A DNA stretch of 64,000 nucleotides from Sulfurovaceae bacterium. Its GTDB lineage: Bacteria; Campylobacterota; Campylobacteria; Campylobacterales; Sulfurovaceae. The translations under genes were made by a program, and so were the position numbers. This document shows, one piece after another, positions 27,650 to 36,155 of this stretch (position 1 is its first letter; the number at the start of each line of letters is the position of its first letter). The stretch lies in NCBI GenBank assembly GCA_028715055.1, contig JAQTLE010000001.1, forward strand, positions 248,001 through 312,000. The letters run 5' to 3'. The notes under the pieces are model-generated. The model made no database searches. It saw nothing but the letters and a program-made list of their open reading frames with translations, and was not told the DNA's origin.

Positions 27650-28615
27650 TTATTGCTCCAGGTTCATTCTTTTTTCAAACCCTTGTCTTGTAGAGCTAAA
27701 AGCTTTTATATTCAAGATGTCAAAATGCAGTGCATCATCTTCCGGACACGCAGCTACGCATTTCAGGCACAAGATACAATCATCTCTTAGTATATTGTTG
27801 CTTGTGACATCATCGGCTATGTCTTTGATCTGCATATCGCATACTGCGTAACAATCACCGCATCTAGTGCATCTGTTGCCGTCTTTTCTGAATTTTACAA
27901 TGGATGTATTTGCAAATATATAATGCAATGCGCTCATTGGGCAAAAGAAACAAAAAAATCTTTTTTTGACAAATGAACCAACGAAAAATAAAGATGCAAA
28001 AGATACACCAAGAGCAGTCAGTATCATATTTGTTTTTGAAGAGAAATCAATTCTCCATTGCGAGAAATCACCTGAAAACATAGGACTTATTACTCTCGCT
28101 GGGCACATTTGGCAAAACGGTGCTGACCAGTTATTTGAAAGTGCCCCTGTACCTATCAAAATAGGGAATAGTAAAGCTATGATCAAAAATAGATATTTGA
28201 TTTTTGAAAGTTCTTCAAATTGTCTTTGCGTGTAAGTACTAAATCTAACGCCCATTTTTCTTCGCAAACTCGTTATCCAATCTTGCAGTGTGCCAAATGG
28301 ACACATGTACCCGCACCATGCTTTATTTAAGATCATAAACCAAGCTATAAATGTGACCAACCCTATCAGGATAGATATAAATGCAGGAGAAAAAAGGACT
28401 TTTGCTGGCATTGAAAGCTGATGCTGCAATGAAATTAGGTAACAAGTAGCACCGGCATGTCCATTGTAAGGGCATGCAAATACAGGAAAGCTAGAGCCAA
28501 GATTTATAGCCCAGTATCCTCCATAAACAAACAGTATAAAGCTAATGAGTTGTATCCAAAATCTTACTTTTCTCAAATCACCGTTATTTATGAAGTTTTT
28601 GATTTTATTCTTCAT
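27650..28615 (-). CDS. NapH/NosR-like membrane polyferredoxin (set 2)
   Basis: A 321-residue paralogue of 23170-24168 with the same order of motifs: 'WCGYMCPFGTLQDW', 'FCQMCPA', 'FFCFFCPMSALHYIF', then 'CTRCGDCYAVCDMQI' and 'CILCLKCVAACPEDD'. Membrane helices alternate with these motifs. Its start ATG at 28615 overlaps the end of the anchored periplasmic protein by 11 bases. Unlike set 1 it is not followed by a dehydratase-family protein. The likely role is moving quinol electrons across or to the periplasmic face for uptake or reduction of the receptor's cargo; that is an inference from the repeated gene order. Confidence 0.85.
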   Translation of the reverse strand: MKNKIKNFINNGDLRKVRFWIQLISFILFVYGGYWAINLGSSFPVFACPYNGHAGATCYLISLQHQLSMPAKVLFSPAFISILIGLVTFIAWFMILNKAWCGYMCPFGTLQDWITSLRRKMGVRFSTYTQRQFEELSKIKYLFLIIALLFPILIGTGALSNNWSAPFCQMCPARVISPMFSGDFSQWRIDFSSKTNMILTALGVSFASLFFVGSFVKKRFFCFFCPMSALHYIFANTSIVKFRKDGNRCTRCGDCYAVCDMQIKDIADDVTSNNILRDDCILCLKCVAACPEDDALHFDILNIKAFSSTRQGFEKRMNLEQ

Positions 28616-29690
28616 ATCTTATCTCTCTAAACGGCTTAGTTCTATTTCTTCTGTATATGTAGATAATTATTCCAGATAGCGTAAATACAAAAATACCTAT
28701 TATTAAGCCAAAACCATAAGACAGATAATCGATGCCGTTTGGATAATAAGACAAAGGATAAGTCAGTATATAGTTTATAGATTTATACTTTTGATCACCC
28801 ATGGTACCGTTATTTTCTTCATTGTATTGCAATGTTATAAGCATATCCTGTTTGAAACGTTTATCAAACTTATCCCAAAAAGGAAAATAATCTCTAATAA
28901 TAGTAAAGCTGGCTATCCCATTCTCGTCTGTCTTGATATGTTTGCTCCACCCGCTCTCCAAATCTATTATGAGATCCGCATTTTTTAACGGTTTCCCATC
29001 AAGCATAGCTTTGAATTTTAGAGTTTCCCCCATGCTGATAGTATAAAGAAAACTATTTTCATTTTTATCTTTTAATCTTATGAGGTCTATTTTTGTTTTG
29101 TCGGTTTTCAGCTCTTTTTTTACATTATCGTTATAGATATCTTTGCTTCCATGTTTGCCGTTAAGATATTCCAGCTTGGCTACTCTATAAAAAAGAGTAT
29201 TACCATCTATGGTTTCATTTTTGGCTATCAAGTTATAATAACCGCTTTTTGGCACTTCAAAACTATATGTCGCAACACCCATTTTGTTATCAGCTTTGAC
29301 ATTTTTTTGTTTTTGCGCAGTGTCAAAAACAAAAGTTTCCAGATCCAAATTTGATACAAGATTATTATCCCCAAAAACAAGCCATACTTTTTTAGACGGA
29401 ATTTTTGATTTTTCGTAGCCATCCATTTGCATACGCATTCCGCCTTTATCCCCGCCTCTTTTTGCAGGATCTGACAATGTAAAATATATCGGAGTTTCCG
29501 GATCCATTTTTTTGGCATTTGAAACTTTTTCGCATTTTTGACATTGCTGTTCTTGTTTGTTTGTTTCTTTTGCCGCATAGCCTTTGTGTACATATCTTTT
29601 GTAGGTTTGGACACCTGCAAAAAAAAGTATCAAAATTGCTAGAGAAAATAAAAATATTTTCTTTTTATTTCTCTTTTTTGATGTTTTCAT
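28605..29690 (-). CDS. Membrane-anchored periplasmic protein (DUF4198-like, set 2)
   Basis: A 361-residue protein with an N-terminal hydrophobic helix (residues 11-27), a CxxC pair in 'EQQCQKCEKV' (about residues 49-52), a periplasmic beta domain with 'LKFKAMLDGKPLKNADLIIDLESGW...DENGIASFTI' and a C-terminal helix (about 325-346) followed by 'KPFREIRYEE'. The same overall layout and tail occur at 24199-25155, so the two are paralogues. It may be a periplasmic metal-binding or docking subunit for the NapH-like protein; function unproved. It is 10 bases downstream of receptor 2. Confidence 0.6.
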   Translation of the reverse strand: MKTSKKRNKKKIFLFSLAILILFFAGVQTYKRYVHKGYAAKETNKQEQQCQKCEKVSNAKKMDPETPIYFTLSDPAKRGGDKGGMRMQMDGYEKSKIPSKKVWLVFGDNNLVSNLDLETFVFDTAQKQKNVKADNKMGVATYSFEVPKSGYYNLIAKNETIDGNTLFYRVAKLEYLNGKHGSKDIYNDNVKKELKTDKTKIDLIRLKDKNENSFLYTISMGETLKFKAMLDGKPLKNADLIIDLESGWSKHIKTDENGIASFTIIRDYFPFWDKFDKRFKQDMLITLQYNEENNGTMGDQKYKSINYILTYPLSYYPNGIDYLSYGFGLIIGIFVFTLSGIIIYIYRRNRTKPFREIRYEE

Positions 29691-29700
29691 ATGTTATCCT

Positions 29701-31932
29701 CTAAAATTTAACTTGCATACCTATATTGATCGTTCGACCCTCGTTCACTGTTATGGAAATATCTTCGTCGGTGTAAAGGCCATCTCCATTTCCATCACCT
29801 GAAACTCTAGCTGTGTTGTAGTAATATTTGTCAAACAAATTGTCTACCCTTGCATAAAAATCTGTATTAAAACCATACAATTTGGTTTTATAATCCAGAT
29901 TAAGATTTACAACCCCATGTCCAGGTATTTTGAAACGGTTCAATTCATCAGCATAGTAGCTTGATGTCACATCGATTTCAGGTGATATCGTGAAATTTGC
30001 AGTCGGTTTATAATCCAAATATGCATTGAAGTGGTGTTCAGGTACTCTTGGAACATGATTTCCCTTTAGGTTGTAATGTACTGTTGAATAGTTACCGTAC
30101 TGGTTTCCAAGAGATAGGTTAAAGTTATCATATTTTGTAAATTCGGCATCTATATATGTATAGGCCAGATGTGAACTTAGCTGATCTGATATCTGGCTTT
30201 GCAAGGATGCCTCTATACCACTATTGCGCATACCGCCGATATTTTCATATCGTCCTATACTAGTTTTATCTTTCAAATCAACTTTTGAATATTGTCCCAA
30301 AGAAGACATTATATAATCATCTCTATCCATCACGAAAAATCCAAGTTCATAGCTGTGTTTCATGTCAAAAGCATCACTTTTGCCTCGCACTCCTATATCA
30401 AAACTTTTTGTAACCTCCGGTTTTAGATCAGGGTTATTCTCTGTTTTGCCATCCATGTTTATGCTGCCTGCAAAAAGCTGCTGCACAGAAGGAGCCCTAA
30501 ATCCGGTTGATACAGCCGTGTAAAAAGCAGTATTGTCATTTAATTGATAATTCGCACCCGCTCTATAAGATGTTTGATTGAAGCTTTTTTCCACCTGCAG
30601 CATTGGTTGCTTGTTGCTGTAATCATAGTTGATATAGTCATAGCGTAGATTCGATGTCGCACTCCATTTGTCATTGAATTTATATTTGTATTCACCATAA
30701 AGCCCGCATACGCTTTCATCCATATTGTCGTCTGTTGTAACTGTTCCTTTGCTATAGTTATACCATCCGCTCGGTCTTTTTGGTTTAGACCAATCAGTTG
30801 CATAAGAGACGTTGTTTTTATAGTTATTCGCTCTTAAATCCACCCCGATCATATAAGCATTGTTGTCTCCGATATTTCCTCTAAACTCACTTTTTATGCC
30901 TCTTTGTACCTGTTTATAATCATTGAGATTTGGTTTTATTCTCGGATCGGTATTTGGTGTATGTGTGTCGGTATTAGGATCCCATAAATAATCTACATAG
31001 CCTGAATAGAAAATAGTATGGTCGTTGTATTGATAAAGACTGACCAAAAGGTTTTTGCCTTTTTCAAATTCTTTGGAATATGTTGTATAAAGTTTCATAA
31101 GGTTAACATCAAACATTGCAGCATAATCTCTGTCAGTCCAGCCTTTTGACGGGTCGTAAATACTTCTAGGATTGTCATAGGCTTCTTTAACACCCTGGAC
31201 CGTTCCGTGGGAATTTTTGTTGCGCTTAGAATACTCAAAACCTGCGGTTATATCGCTAGTATCGTCTATATAATATTGCGCTTTACCATTGAGATAATCG
31301 GTACGATAATCCCCGTCTTCATAGTATCCGTCTTTTTTTCTTTGGCTTGCTTGAATAAAGGCATTGTATTTTTCTTTTGATACACCGTATTTGGCTAGAT
31401 ATTTTTCATATCCGTAAGTTCCGTTTTCTACTTCTGCTTTGGCACCTGCATTTTTGGCGCCTTTTTTGGTAGTAATGACAACTGCACCGGATAATGCATC
31501 ATCCCCAAAAAGATAACTTGCTCCGCCTTTTATGACCTTTATGCTTTCAATATTATCTAAGTCTATATTAACGCTTCCGGTTCTCTCAAATACAGGAACA
31601 CCGTCTATCACGACAGCAACACCTGGTTTTTCACCCATATAAACCTGATTTTCTATTCCCCTGATATGAATTTTTAGAGAATCGCCGTCTGTTAATTCAG
31701 TAGTAATTCCTGTAACCGATTGCAAAGTTCTTTGGATGTTCTCTGCTTTTTTTGCATCTATTGTTTCGCCTTTGATCGTTGTGGTTGAAGAAACTTCATT
31801 TCTTTTGGATTCAAATTTATCATCGATCGTTGATGAATCGACATGAATGACCCCCATGTCTTCTTGTGCATGAATAGCAGTTATCGTTGTGATTAAAGCT
31901 GAAGCAATAATGCTAAGCTTGATTGTTTTCAT
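29701..31932 (-). CDS. TonB-dependent outer-membrane receptor (set 2)
   Basis: A 743-residue receptor with signal peptide (ending 'TAIHA'), plug domain (about residues 45-155 with 'GVAVVIDGVPVFER' and 'KVIKGGASYLFGDDALSGAVVI') and a barrel ending 'GRTINIGMQVKF'. The ribosome site AAGGGGGA immediately precedes the ATG. It is only distantly similar to receptor 1, so the two probably import different ligands although their promoters are alike. It is divergent from exbB-exbD-tonB across a 264-base gap that holds the shared operator. Confidence 0.93.
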   Translation of the reverse strand: MKTIKLSIIASALITTITAIHAQEDMGVIHVDSSTIDDKFESKRNEVSSTTTIKGETIDAKKAENIQRTLQSVTGITTELTDGDSLKIHIRGIENQVYMGEKPGVAVVIDGVPVFERTGSVNIDLDNIESIKVIKGGASYLFGDDALSGAVVITTKKGAKNAGAKAEVENGTYGYEKYLAKYGVSKEKYNAFIQASQRKKDGYYEDGDYRTDYLNGKAQYYIDDTSDITAGFEYSKRNKNSHGTVQGVKEAYDNPRSIYDPSKGWTDRDYAAMFDVNLMKLYTTYSKEFEKGKNLLVSLYQYNDHTIFYSGYVDYLWDPNTDTHTPNTDPRIKPNLNDYKQVQRGIKSEFRGNIGDNNAYMIGVDLRANNYKNNVSYATDWSKPKRPSGWYNYSKGTVTTDDNMDESVCGLYGEYKYKFNDKWSATSNLRYDYINYDYSNKQPMLQVEKSFNQTSYRAGANYQLNDNTAFYTAVSTGFRAPSVQQLFAGSINMDGKTENNPDLKPEVTKSFDIGVRGKSDAFDMKHSYELGFFVMDRDDYIMSSLGQYSKVDLKDKTSIGRYENIGGMRNSGIEASLQSQISDQLSSHLAYTYIDAEFTKYDNFNLSLGNQYGNYSTVHYNLKGNHVPRVPEHHFNAYLDYKPTANFTISPEIDVTSSYYADELNRFKIPGHGVVNLNLDYKTKLYGFNTDFYARVDNLFDKYYYNTARVSGDGNGDGLYTDEDISITVNEGRTINIGMQVKF

Positions 31933-32098
31933 TTAGTCCCCCTTGTTTTATGTATAGCGATAAAAAGGGACTAAACGATAATAATTTTATATTTTTTCGT
32001 TGCATTTTTTATATTATGATGCTCTCATAAATATCAAATTTTAATTGAGCAATAACGTTATTTATGAACATGTCCCCTTATCCAACTCAAAAGTATAA
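31933..32098 (-). promoter_or_regulatory. Conserved 5' leader upstream of receptor 2
   Basis: Same organisation as the receptor-1 leader. On the minus strand: TATACT -10 region near 32092, AAGGGGACA (32071-32079), a GCAU..AUGC hairpin (about 32002-32024), UUUAGUCCCUU followed by U's (31965-31975) and the ribosome site AAGGGGGACUAAAUG (31930-31944). UUUAGUCCCUU can pair with the ribosome site over about 11 bases or, alternatively, with AAGGGGACA at the 5' end. Confidence 0.5.
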
Positions 32099-32107
32099 AA
32101 GCAAATT

Positions 32108-32142
32108 GTTAATTCAGTGTTAAAACTTAACACAAAATTAAC
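32108..32142. promoter_or_regulatory. Inverted-repeat operator (site 2)
   Basis: The left arm GTTAATTCAGTGTTAA is identical to site 1; the spacer is AAC; the right arm TTAACACAAAATTAAC differs from perfect symmetry at two positions. It lies between the divergent receptor 2 and exbB genes, 55 bases from the exbB ATG, so one regulator could control both. Confidence 0.7.
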
Positions 32143-32196
32143 ATTTTTATCTTATTATTTCAATAATAAATATTTACAAATGGGGTTATAAATAAA

Positions 32197-32649
32197 ATGG
32201 ACATGGAACAATTAAGAAATTTGGTCGATTACGGAATAATAGGTTTGCTTGGAATAATGAGCTTTTTAGTTGTATTCTTTTGGATAGAAAGACTGCTTTT
32301 TTATAAAAAACTTGATATAAAAAATTATTCTACCAAAGAAGCTTTAGAGCTTGATGTTTCTCAAAATATATCTATCATATCCAGTTTTGGTGCAAACGCT
32401 CCATACATCGGTTTGCTTGGAACTGTTTTGGGTATCATAGTTACATTTTATACATTGGGCCAAAGCGGTAATATGGATGTAAAAACGATCATGACATCTC
32501 TTGCGTTGGCCCTGAAGGCCACTGCAATGGGTCTTGCTGTAGCGATTCCGGCAATATTTTTTTATAACCATATAGCAAGAAAGATAGAAGTTATTATGAC
32601 AAAATGGGAGATATATCAAAAGGAAAACAATGCAAATCAAAAAGTTTGA
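32197..32649 (+). CDS. exbB: TonB-system energiser ExbB
   Basis: A 150-residue inner-membrane proton-channel subunit (MotA/TolQ/ExbB family) with three helices: about residues 14-32, 63-90 ('GANAPYIGLLGTVLGIIVTFYTL') and 108-128 ('LKATAMGLAVAIPAIFFYN'). This is the short ExbB form common in Campylobacterota. It overlaps exbD by 20 bases. Its promoter probably includes operator site 2. Confidence 0.92.
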   Translation: MDMEQLRNLVDYGIIGLLGIMSFLVVFFWIERLLFYKKLDIKNYSTKEALELDVSQNISIISSFGANAPYIGLLGTVLGIIVTFYTLGQSGNMDVKTIMTSLALALKATAMGLAVAIPAIFFYNHIARKIEVIMTKWEIYQKENNANQKV

Positions 32650-33010
32650 TTCTATAAATGTAGTTCCTTTTATAGATATTATGCTCGTACTTCTTGTCAT
32701 AGTTTTGACAACGGCATCTTTTATCCAAATGGGAGTTATAAAAGTTGATCTTCCGTCATCAAGTGCTGCAATCGAAGAAAAACCGAAAAAAGAAATTAAA
32801 GTTTCTATAGACAAAGACGGCAGGATTTATATAGACAAGATTGAAATAAAAAGAGAAGAGTTCGAAGCAAAGATTTTGACAAATAGCAAAGATACTCCGA
32901 TCTATCTATTTTGTGATAAAAATGCTAAGTTTGACAATTTTGTTTTTTTACTTGATATCTTAAAAAATAACGGTTATGAAAAATTGGGGATAGTTACGAC
33001 AAATGAATAG
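32630..33010 (+). CDS. exbD: TonB-system subunit ExbD
   Basis: A 126-residue ExbD/TolR protein with one N-terminal helix containing the essential Asp in 'VVPFIDIMLVLLVI' (D16 region) and a periplasmic domain 'IKVSIDKDGRIYIDK'. AAAAGGAAAACA precedes the ATG inside the exbB end. It overlaps tonB by 8 bases. Confidence 0.93.
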   Translation: MQIKKFDSINVVPFIDIMLVLLVIVLTTASFIQMGVIKVDLPSSSAAIEEKPKKEIKVSIDKDGRIYIDKIEIKREEFEAKILTNSKDTPIYLFCDKNAKFDNFVFLLDILKNNGYEKLGIVTTNE

Positions 33011-33638
33011 ATATACGCACTCTTTTTTGATTTCATCTTTTTTGTACAGCATTTTATTTTTTGGCTTAATGTATATGATGAGTAAGGCTCCTAAGGCATT
33101 TAGCGAAAGAGTCATAAAAATAGCTATGGTAGTCCCGCAAGAAGAATCGATTCAGCAACAAGCAGTCAATGAACCTGTGAAAGAAAAGGTCGAAGAGCAA
33201 AAAGAAGATAAGCCGGTACAAAAAGTAGAAAAAACAAAACCGATTCAAACTAATTCAAAGGCTATAATAAAACAACCGGATATATCTAAACAAGCCGAAC
33301 AGCATGACGTTAAAAAACAACAGGTCGCACAAAAAACATATGTAAGTTCTCAAGTTGAAAAAAATGAATTTATATCAGAAATAAAAAGCGAAATTAGACG
33401 AAACAAATATTATCCGGAAGCAGCAAGAAGAAGAGGGCAGGAAGGAACGGTAGCAATTTCATTTCATGTTAACACCGACGGCAGTGCAAGCAATGTTATT
33501 TGCAATGGCGAGCATTCAGTACTAAATGGCGCAGCAAAAGATGCAGTAAACAAGGCTTTCCCTGTCAAAATAACCCAAAATATTGCTAGTGCGTTACCAA
33601 TGGATCTTTCATTGGTTTTGGATTTCAAACTTGATTAA
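33003..33638 (+). CDS. tonB: TonB energy-transducing protein
   Basis: A 211-residue protein with one N-terminal helix (about residues 9-26), a Lys/Glu/Gln-rich periplasmic linker (residues 45-115) in place of the classical Pro-rich one, and a C-terminal TonB domain with 'YYPEAARRRGQEGTVAISFHV' and 'LPMDLSLVLDFKLD'. The last gene of exbB-exbD-tonB. It presumably powers both adjacent receptors. Confidence 0.92.
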   Translation: MNRYTHSFLISSFLYSILFFGLMYMMSKAPKAFSERVIKIAMVVPQEESIQQQAVNEPVKEKVEEQKEDKPVQKVEKTKPIQTNSKAIIKQPDISKQAEQHDVKKQQVAQKTYVSSQVEKNEFISEIKSEIRRNKYYPEAARRRGQEGTVAISFHVNTDGSASNVICNGEHSVLNGAAKDAVNKAFPVKITQNIASALPMDLSLVLDFKLD

Positions 33639-33717
33639 TCGTTATAGCCTAAATTACTAATATTTTGTCAGCATATATATGATAAACTCATTATTATGAT
33701 TGATCAAGGATTTCTTT

Positions 33718-34353
33718 ATGCTTTTAGCAGATATTGGTAATACCAGGGCGCATATATACGACGGCAAGAGCATAGTACATCTTTCGCATAGAGAGGCTTT
33801 TATTCAATATCATAATGTACCATTACTATATATATGTGTTAATCATTCCGTTAAATCATCTTTAAAACATATGACTGAATGGAAAGATATATCCGGTTCA
33901 ATTAGCATTAAAGGCGAATACGAGACTATGGGAGTGGATAGAAAAGCACTCTGCTTAAGTCATAAAAATGGTATTTTTGTAGATGCCGGAAGTGCAATAA
34001 CTGTAGATATAGTTAAGAACGGTATATACCAAGGTGGTTTTATTTTGCCCGGTATTAAGGCATATCTCGAAGCATATAAGTCAATTTCTCCGGCTTTAGA
34101 CATAGAACTAAATCGTGAATACAAACCAGAATATCTACCTACTACAACCAAAGATAGTGTAAGCTATGGTATAATCGCGTCTATTAAAACTGTAATAGAC
34201 AGACATAAAACTAATTTATCTCTTTATTTTACCGGAGGAGATGGAAAGTGGCTATCGTCGTTTTTCCCAGATAGCAAGTTTGATGAATCATTGATATTTA
34301 TAGGGATACAGAAAGCATTAAAGGACCATCATGTTAACCATAGCACTTCCTAA
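33718..34353 (+). CDS. coaX: Type III pantothenate kinase
   Basis: Phosphorylates pantothenate, the first step of coenzyme A synthesis. The 211-residue ASKHA-fold protein has 'MLLADIGNTRAHIYDG' (phosphate 1 loop, D5) and 'GVDRKALC' and 'FVDAGSAITVDIV' (phosphate 2 loop), then 'GGFILPGIKAYLEA' and 'FTGGDG'. The start is the ATG at 33718 with AAGGA 7 bases upstream; the in-frame TTG at 33700 is rejected. Short for CoaX (about 255 residues), as is usual in this phylum. It overlaps hisG by 23 bases. Confidence 0.9.
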   Translation: MLLADIGNTRAHIYDGKSIVHLSHREAFIQYHNVPLLYICVNHSVKSSLKHMTEWKDISGSISIKGEYETMGVDRKALCLSHKNGIFVDAGSAITVDIVKNGIYQGGFILPGIKAYLEAYKSISPALDIELNREYKPEYLPTTTKDSVSYGIIASIKTVIDRHKTNLSLYFTGGDGKWLSSFFPDSKFDESLIFIGIQKALKDHHVNHSTS

Positions 34354-34948
34354 AGGGCGTATAGCTGAAGAAACTTTAGATATTTTTTCTAAAATATTTA
34401 ATGAAGATTTTGCATTTGACAGCAGAAAGCTCATTCTTGAAGCTCATGGATTTAGATTCTTGAATGTTAGAAATCAAGACGTACCGACTTATGTAGCTCA
34501 CGGTGCTGCCGATTTGGGTGTAGTTGGGCTAGATGTAATTACCGAGCAAGAGCTTGATATCGTAGATCTATTAGATATGCGTCTTGGGCGCTGCAAAGTA
34601 GCTATAGGAATAAAAGACGAAGATACGCTTGATTGGAGTAAACCGGATATCAAAATAGCAACAAAAATGGTAAATATTACCAAAAATTATTTCGCTCAAA
34701 AAGCAGTAGGCGTACAAGTAATCAAGCTTTATGGATCTATCGAGCTTGCGCCGCTTGTTGGGCTTGCAGATGCAATAGTAGATATAGTGGATACCGGAGC
34801 TACCATGAGAGAAAACGGACTCAAGATAGCCGAGGAAATTATGAGTTCTTCAGCCCACTTGATTGCTAATAATAATAGCTTTTATGCCAAAAAGAATGAA
34901 ATTTTATCTATTTATGATAAGATAAAGAAAGTTGTTGACAGTAATTAG
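34331..34948 (+). CDS. hisG: ATP phosphoribosyltransferase (short form)
   Basis: First enzyme of histidine synthesis, condensing ATP and PRPP. The 205-residue length marks the short HisG_S form, which lacks the C-terminal regulatory domain and normally needs HisZ; hisZ is not in the window. Motifs are 'LTIALPKGRIAEETLD' at the N-terminus, 'GAADLGVVGLDVI' and the PRPP loop 'VDIVDTGATMRENGL'. ATG 34331 is preceded by AAAGGA and overlaps the end of coaX. Confidence 0.94.
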   Translation: MLTIALPKGRIAEETLDIFSKIFNEDFAFDSRKLILEAHGFRFLNVRNQDVPTYVAHGAADLGVVGLDVITEQELDIVDLLDMRLGRCKVAIGIKDEDTLDWSKPDIKIATKMVNITKNYFAQKAVGVQVIKLYGSIELAPLVGLADAIVDIVDTGATMRENGLKIAEEIMSSSAHLIANNNSFYAKKNEILSIYDKIKKVVDSN

Positions 34949-34964
34949 CCATAAAGGATAAAAC

Positions 34965-35330
34965 ATGAGTCAAGAAAATGATATATCAAATAACTTTCAA
35001 GATCCCAATAAAAATCTTGCTTTGATCGTTTATGGATTGCAAATACTAGGCATATTGACTGGAGGCATCGCTTGGATAATAGGCATAATTATAAATTATA
35101 TTAAAAAAGACGATGTCAAAGGTACGTGGATAGAATCTCATTTTTTATGGCAGATACGCACATTTTGGATCGGCCTGTTTTGGGGCATTATAAGCTTGAT
35201 ACTTTTAATTACTATAGTTTTGGCTCCAGTTGCTTGGATTGTTTGGGTTATTGTGGGAATTTGGATTATTTATCGTGTCATAAAAGGGCTTTTAGATTTG
35301 CTTGATAACAAAGCTTTATTATCAAAATAA
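34965..35330 (+). CDS. Small membrane protein (DUF4870-like)
   Basis: A 121-residue protein with three to four hydrophobic helices (about residues 19-47, 62-85 and 85-110) and a soluble, Asn/Asp-rich N-terminus. 'ESHFLWQIRTFWIG' between the helices is a common feature of the DUF4870/Tic20-like small membrane proteins. Function unknown. It follows hisG by 16 bases with AAAGGA as ribosome site, so it is probably cotranscribed. Confidence 0.65.
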   Translation: MSQENDISNNFQDPNKNLALIVYGLQILGILTGGIAWIIGIIINYIKKDDVKGTWIESHFLWQIRTFWIGLFWGIISLILLITIVLAPVAWIVWVIVGIWIIYRVIKGLLDLLDNKALLSK

Positions 35331-35378
35331 TAATAATGGATTTGTCATAATTTGAAGATTTAGGATTTGTTGAATATA

Positions 35379-35394
35379 TCCGCCAAAAGGCGGA
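35379..35394. terminator. Stem-loop between convergent genes
   Basis: TCCGCC-AAAA-GGCGGA lies in the 77-base gap between the DUF4870-like gene and rpsR, which converge. The stem is strong but no U run follows on either strand, so it may work as a bidirectional transcription or decay barrier rather than a classic terminator. Confidence 0.45.
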
Positions 35395-35407
35395 ATTGAA
35401 GTATAAT

Positions 35408-35674
35408 TTATCTATTGCTAGTTTCAAATGGAGCATCAACTACATTTTTTCTATCCACAATGTATGGGATAAGTGCAGTTTGTCTAGCTCTTTTAATCGC
35501 AACAGTTACTAACTCTTGATGTCTTTTGCAGTTTCCTGTAAGACGTCTAGGCATGATTTTGTATCTTTCGCTTAGTGAAAATTTAAGTCCTGCTACATCT
35601 TTATAATCAATGTAATCTACTTTGCTTTCGCAATATTTACAAAATCTTTTTTTGAATTTTCTTTCTCTCATCAT
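35408..35674 (-). CDS. rpsR: 30S ribosomal protein S18
   Basis: An 88-residue basic S18 with the family core '[20 protein letters not shown]'. The extra cysteines 'CKYCESK' with the later C and H suggest a zinc-binding (C+) form. AAGGA lies 7 bases before ATG 35674. It ends the rpsF-ssb-rpsR operon. Confidence 0.96.
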   Translation of the reverse strand: MMRERKFKKRFCKYCESKVDYIDYKDVAGLKFSLSERYKIMPRRLTGNCKRHQELVTVAIKRARQTALIPYIVDRKNVVDAPFETSNR

Positions 35675-35686
35675 TTTTTAATCCTT

Positions 35687-36136
35687 CTAAAACGGTATTT
35701 CATCATCATTGATGTCTATCTCAGGTATGGTTTGCTCTTGTTGTTGTGCAGGTGCAATGTTTTGTTGCGTTGCTGCTCCATTATAAGAGCTATTGGTACC
35801 TTGTGAAGCCTCTTTGCCTCCAAGCATTTGCAAGCTCTCTACTGCAACAGTATGTTTGCTTCTTTTGCTTCCGTCAGTGGCCGTCCATTGCTCCAATGTC
35901 AAGCGTCCCTCAATTAGTACTTGTGAACCTTTGCGGAGATATTGATTTGCTATCTCAGCTGTGCGTCCCCAAAATGTAATGTCGATGAACATCGTTTCAT
36001 CTTTCATTTCGCCGCTTTGGGCTTTGTATTTACGATTTACTGCAATTGCTGTTGTTGCAACCGCCGTACCGCTTTGCAAATATCTGATTTCGATGTCACG
36101 GGCTAGATTTCCAGCCAAAATTACCTTATTAAACAT
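35687..36136 (-). CDS. ssb: Single-stranded DNA-binding protein
   Basis: A 149-residue SSB with an OB fold ('NKVILAGNLARDIEIRYLQSGTAVA', 'FIDITFWGRTAEIANQYLRKGSQVLIEGRL'), a Gln/Ala/Ser-rich linker and the acidic tip 'DINDDEIPF' that recruits partners such as RecO and helicases. AGGAGG precedes the ATG. It sits between rpsF and rpsR, the usual arrangement. Confidence 0.97.
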   Translation of the reverse strand: MFNKVILAGNLARDIEIRYLQSGTAVATTAIAVNRKYKAQSGEMKDETMFIDITFWGRTAEIANQYLRKGSQVLIEGRLTLEQWTATDGSKRSKHTVAVESLQMLGGKEASQGTNSSYNGAATQQNIAPAQQQEQTIPEIDINDDEIPF

Positions 36137-36155
36137 TGAGAGCCTCCTTTTTGGA

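Noticed and set aside
23170-28615. NapH-like proteins as part of a periplasmic nitrate reductase
   Set aside because: No napA, napB, napG or other nitrate-reduction gene is in the neighbourhood; both copies sit with TonB receptors.
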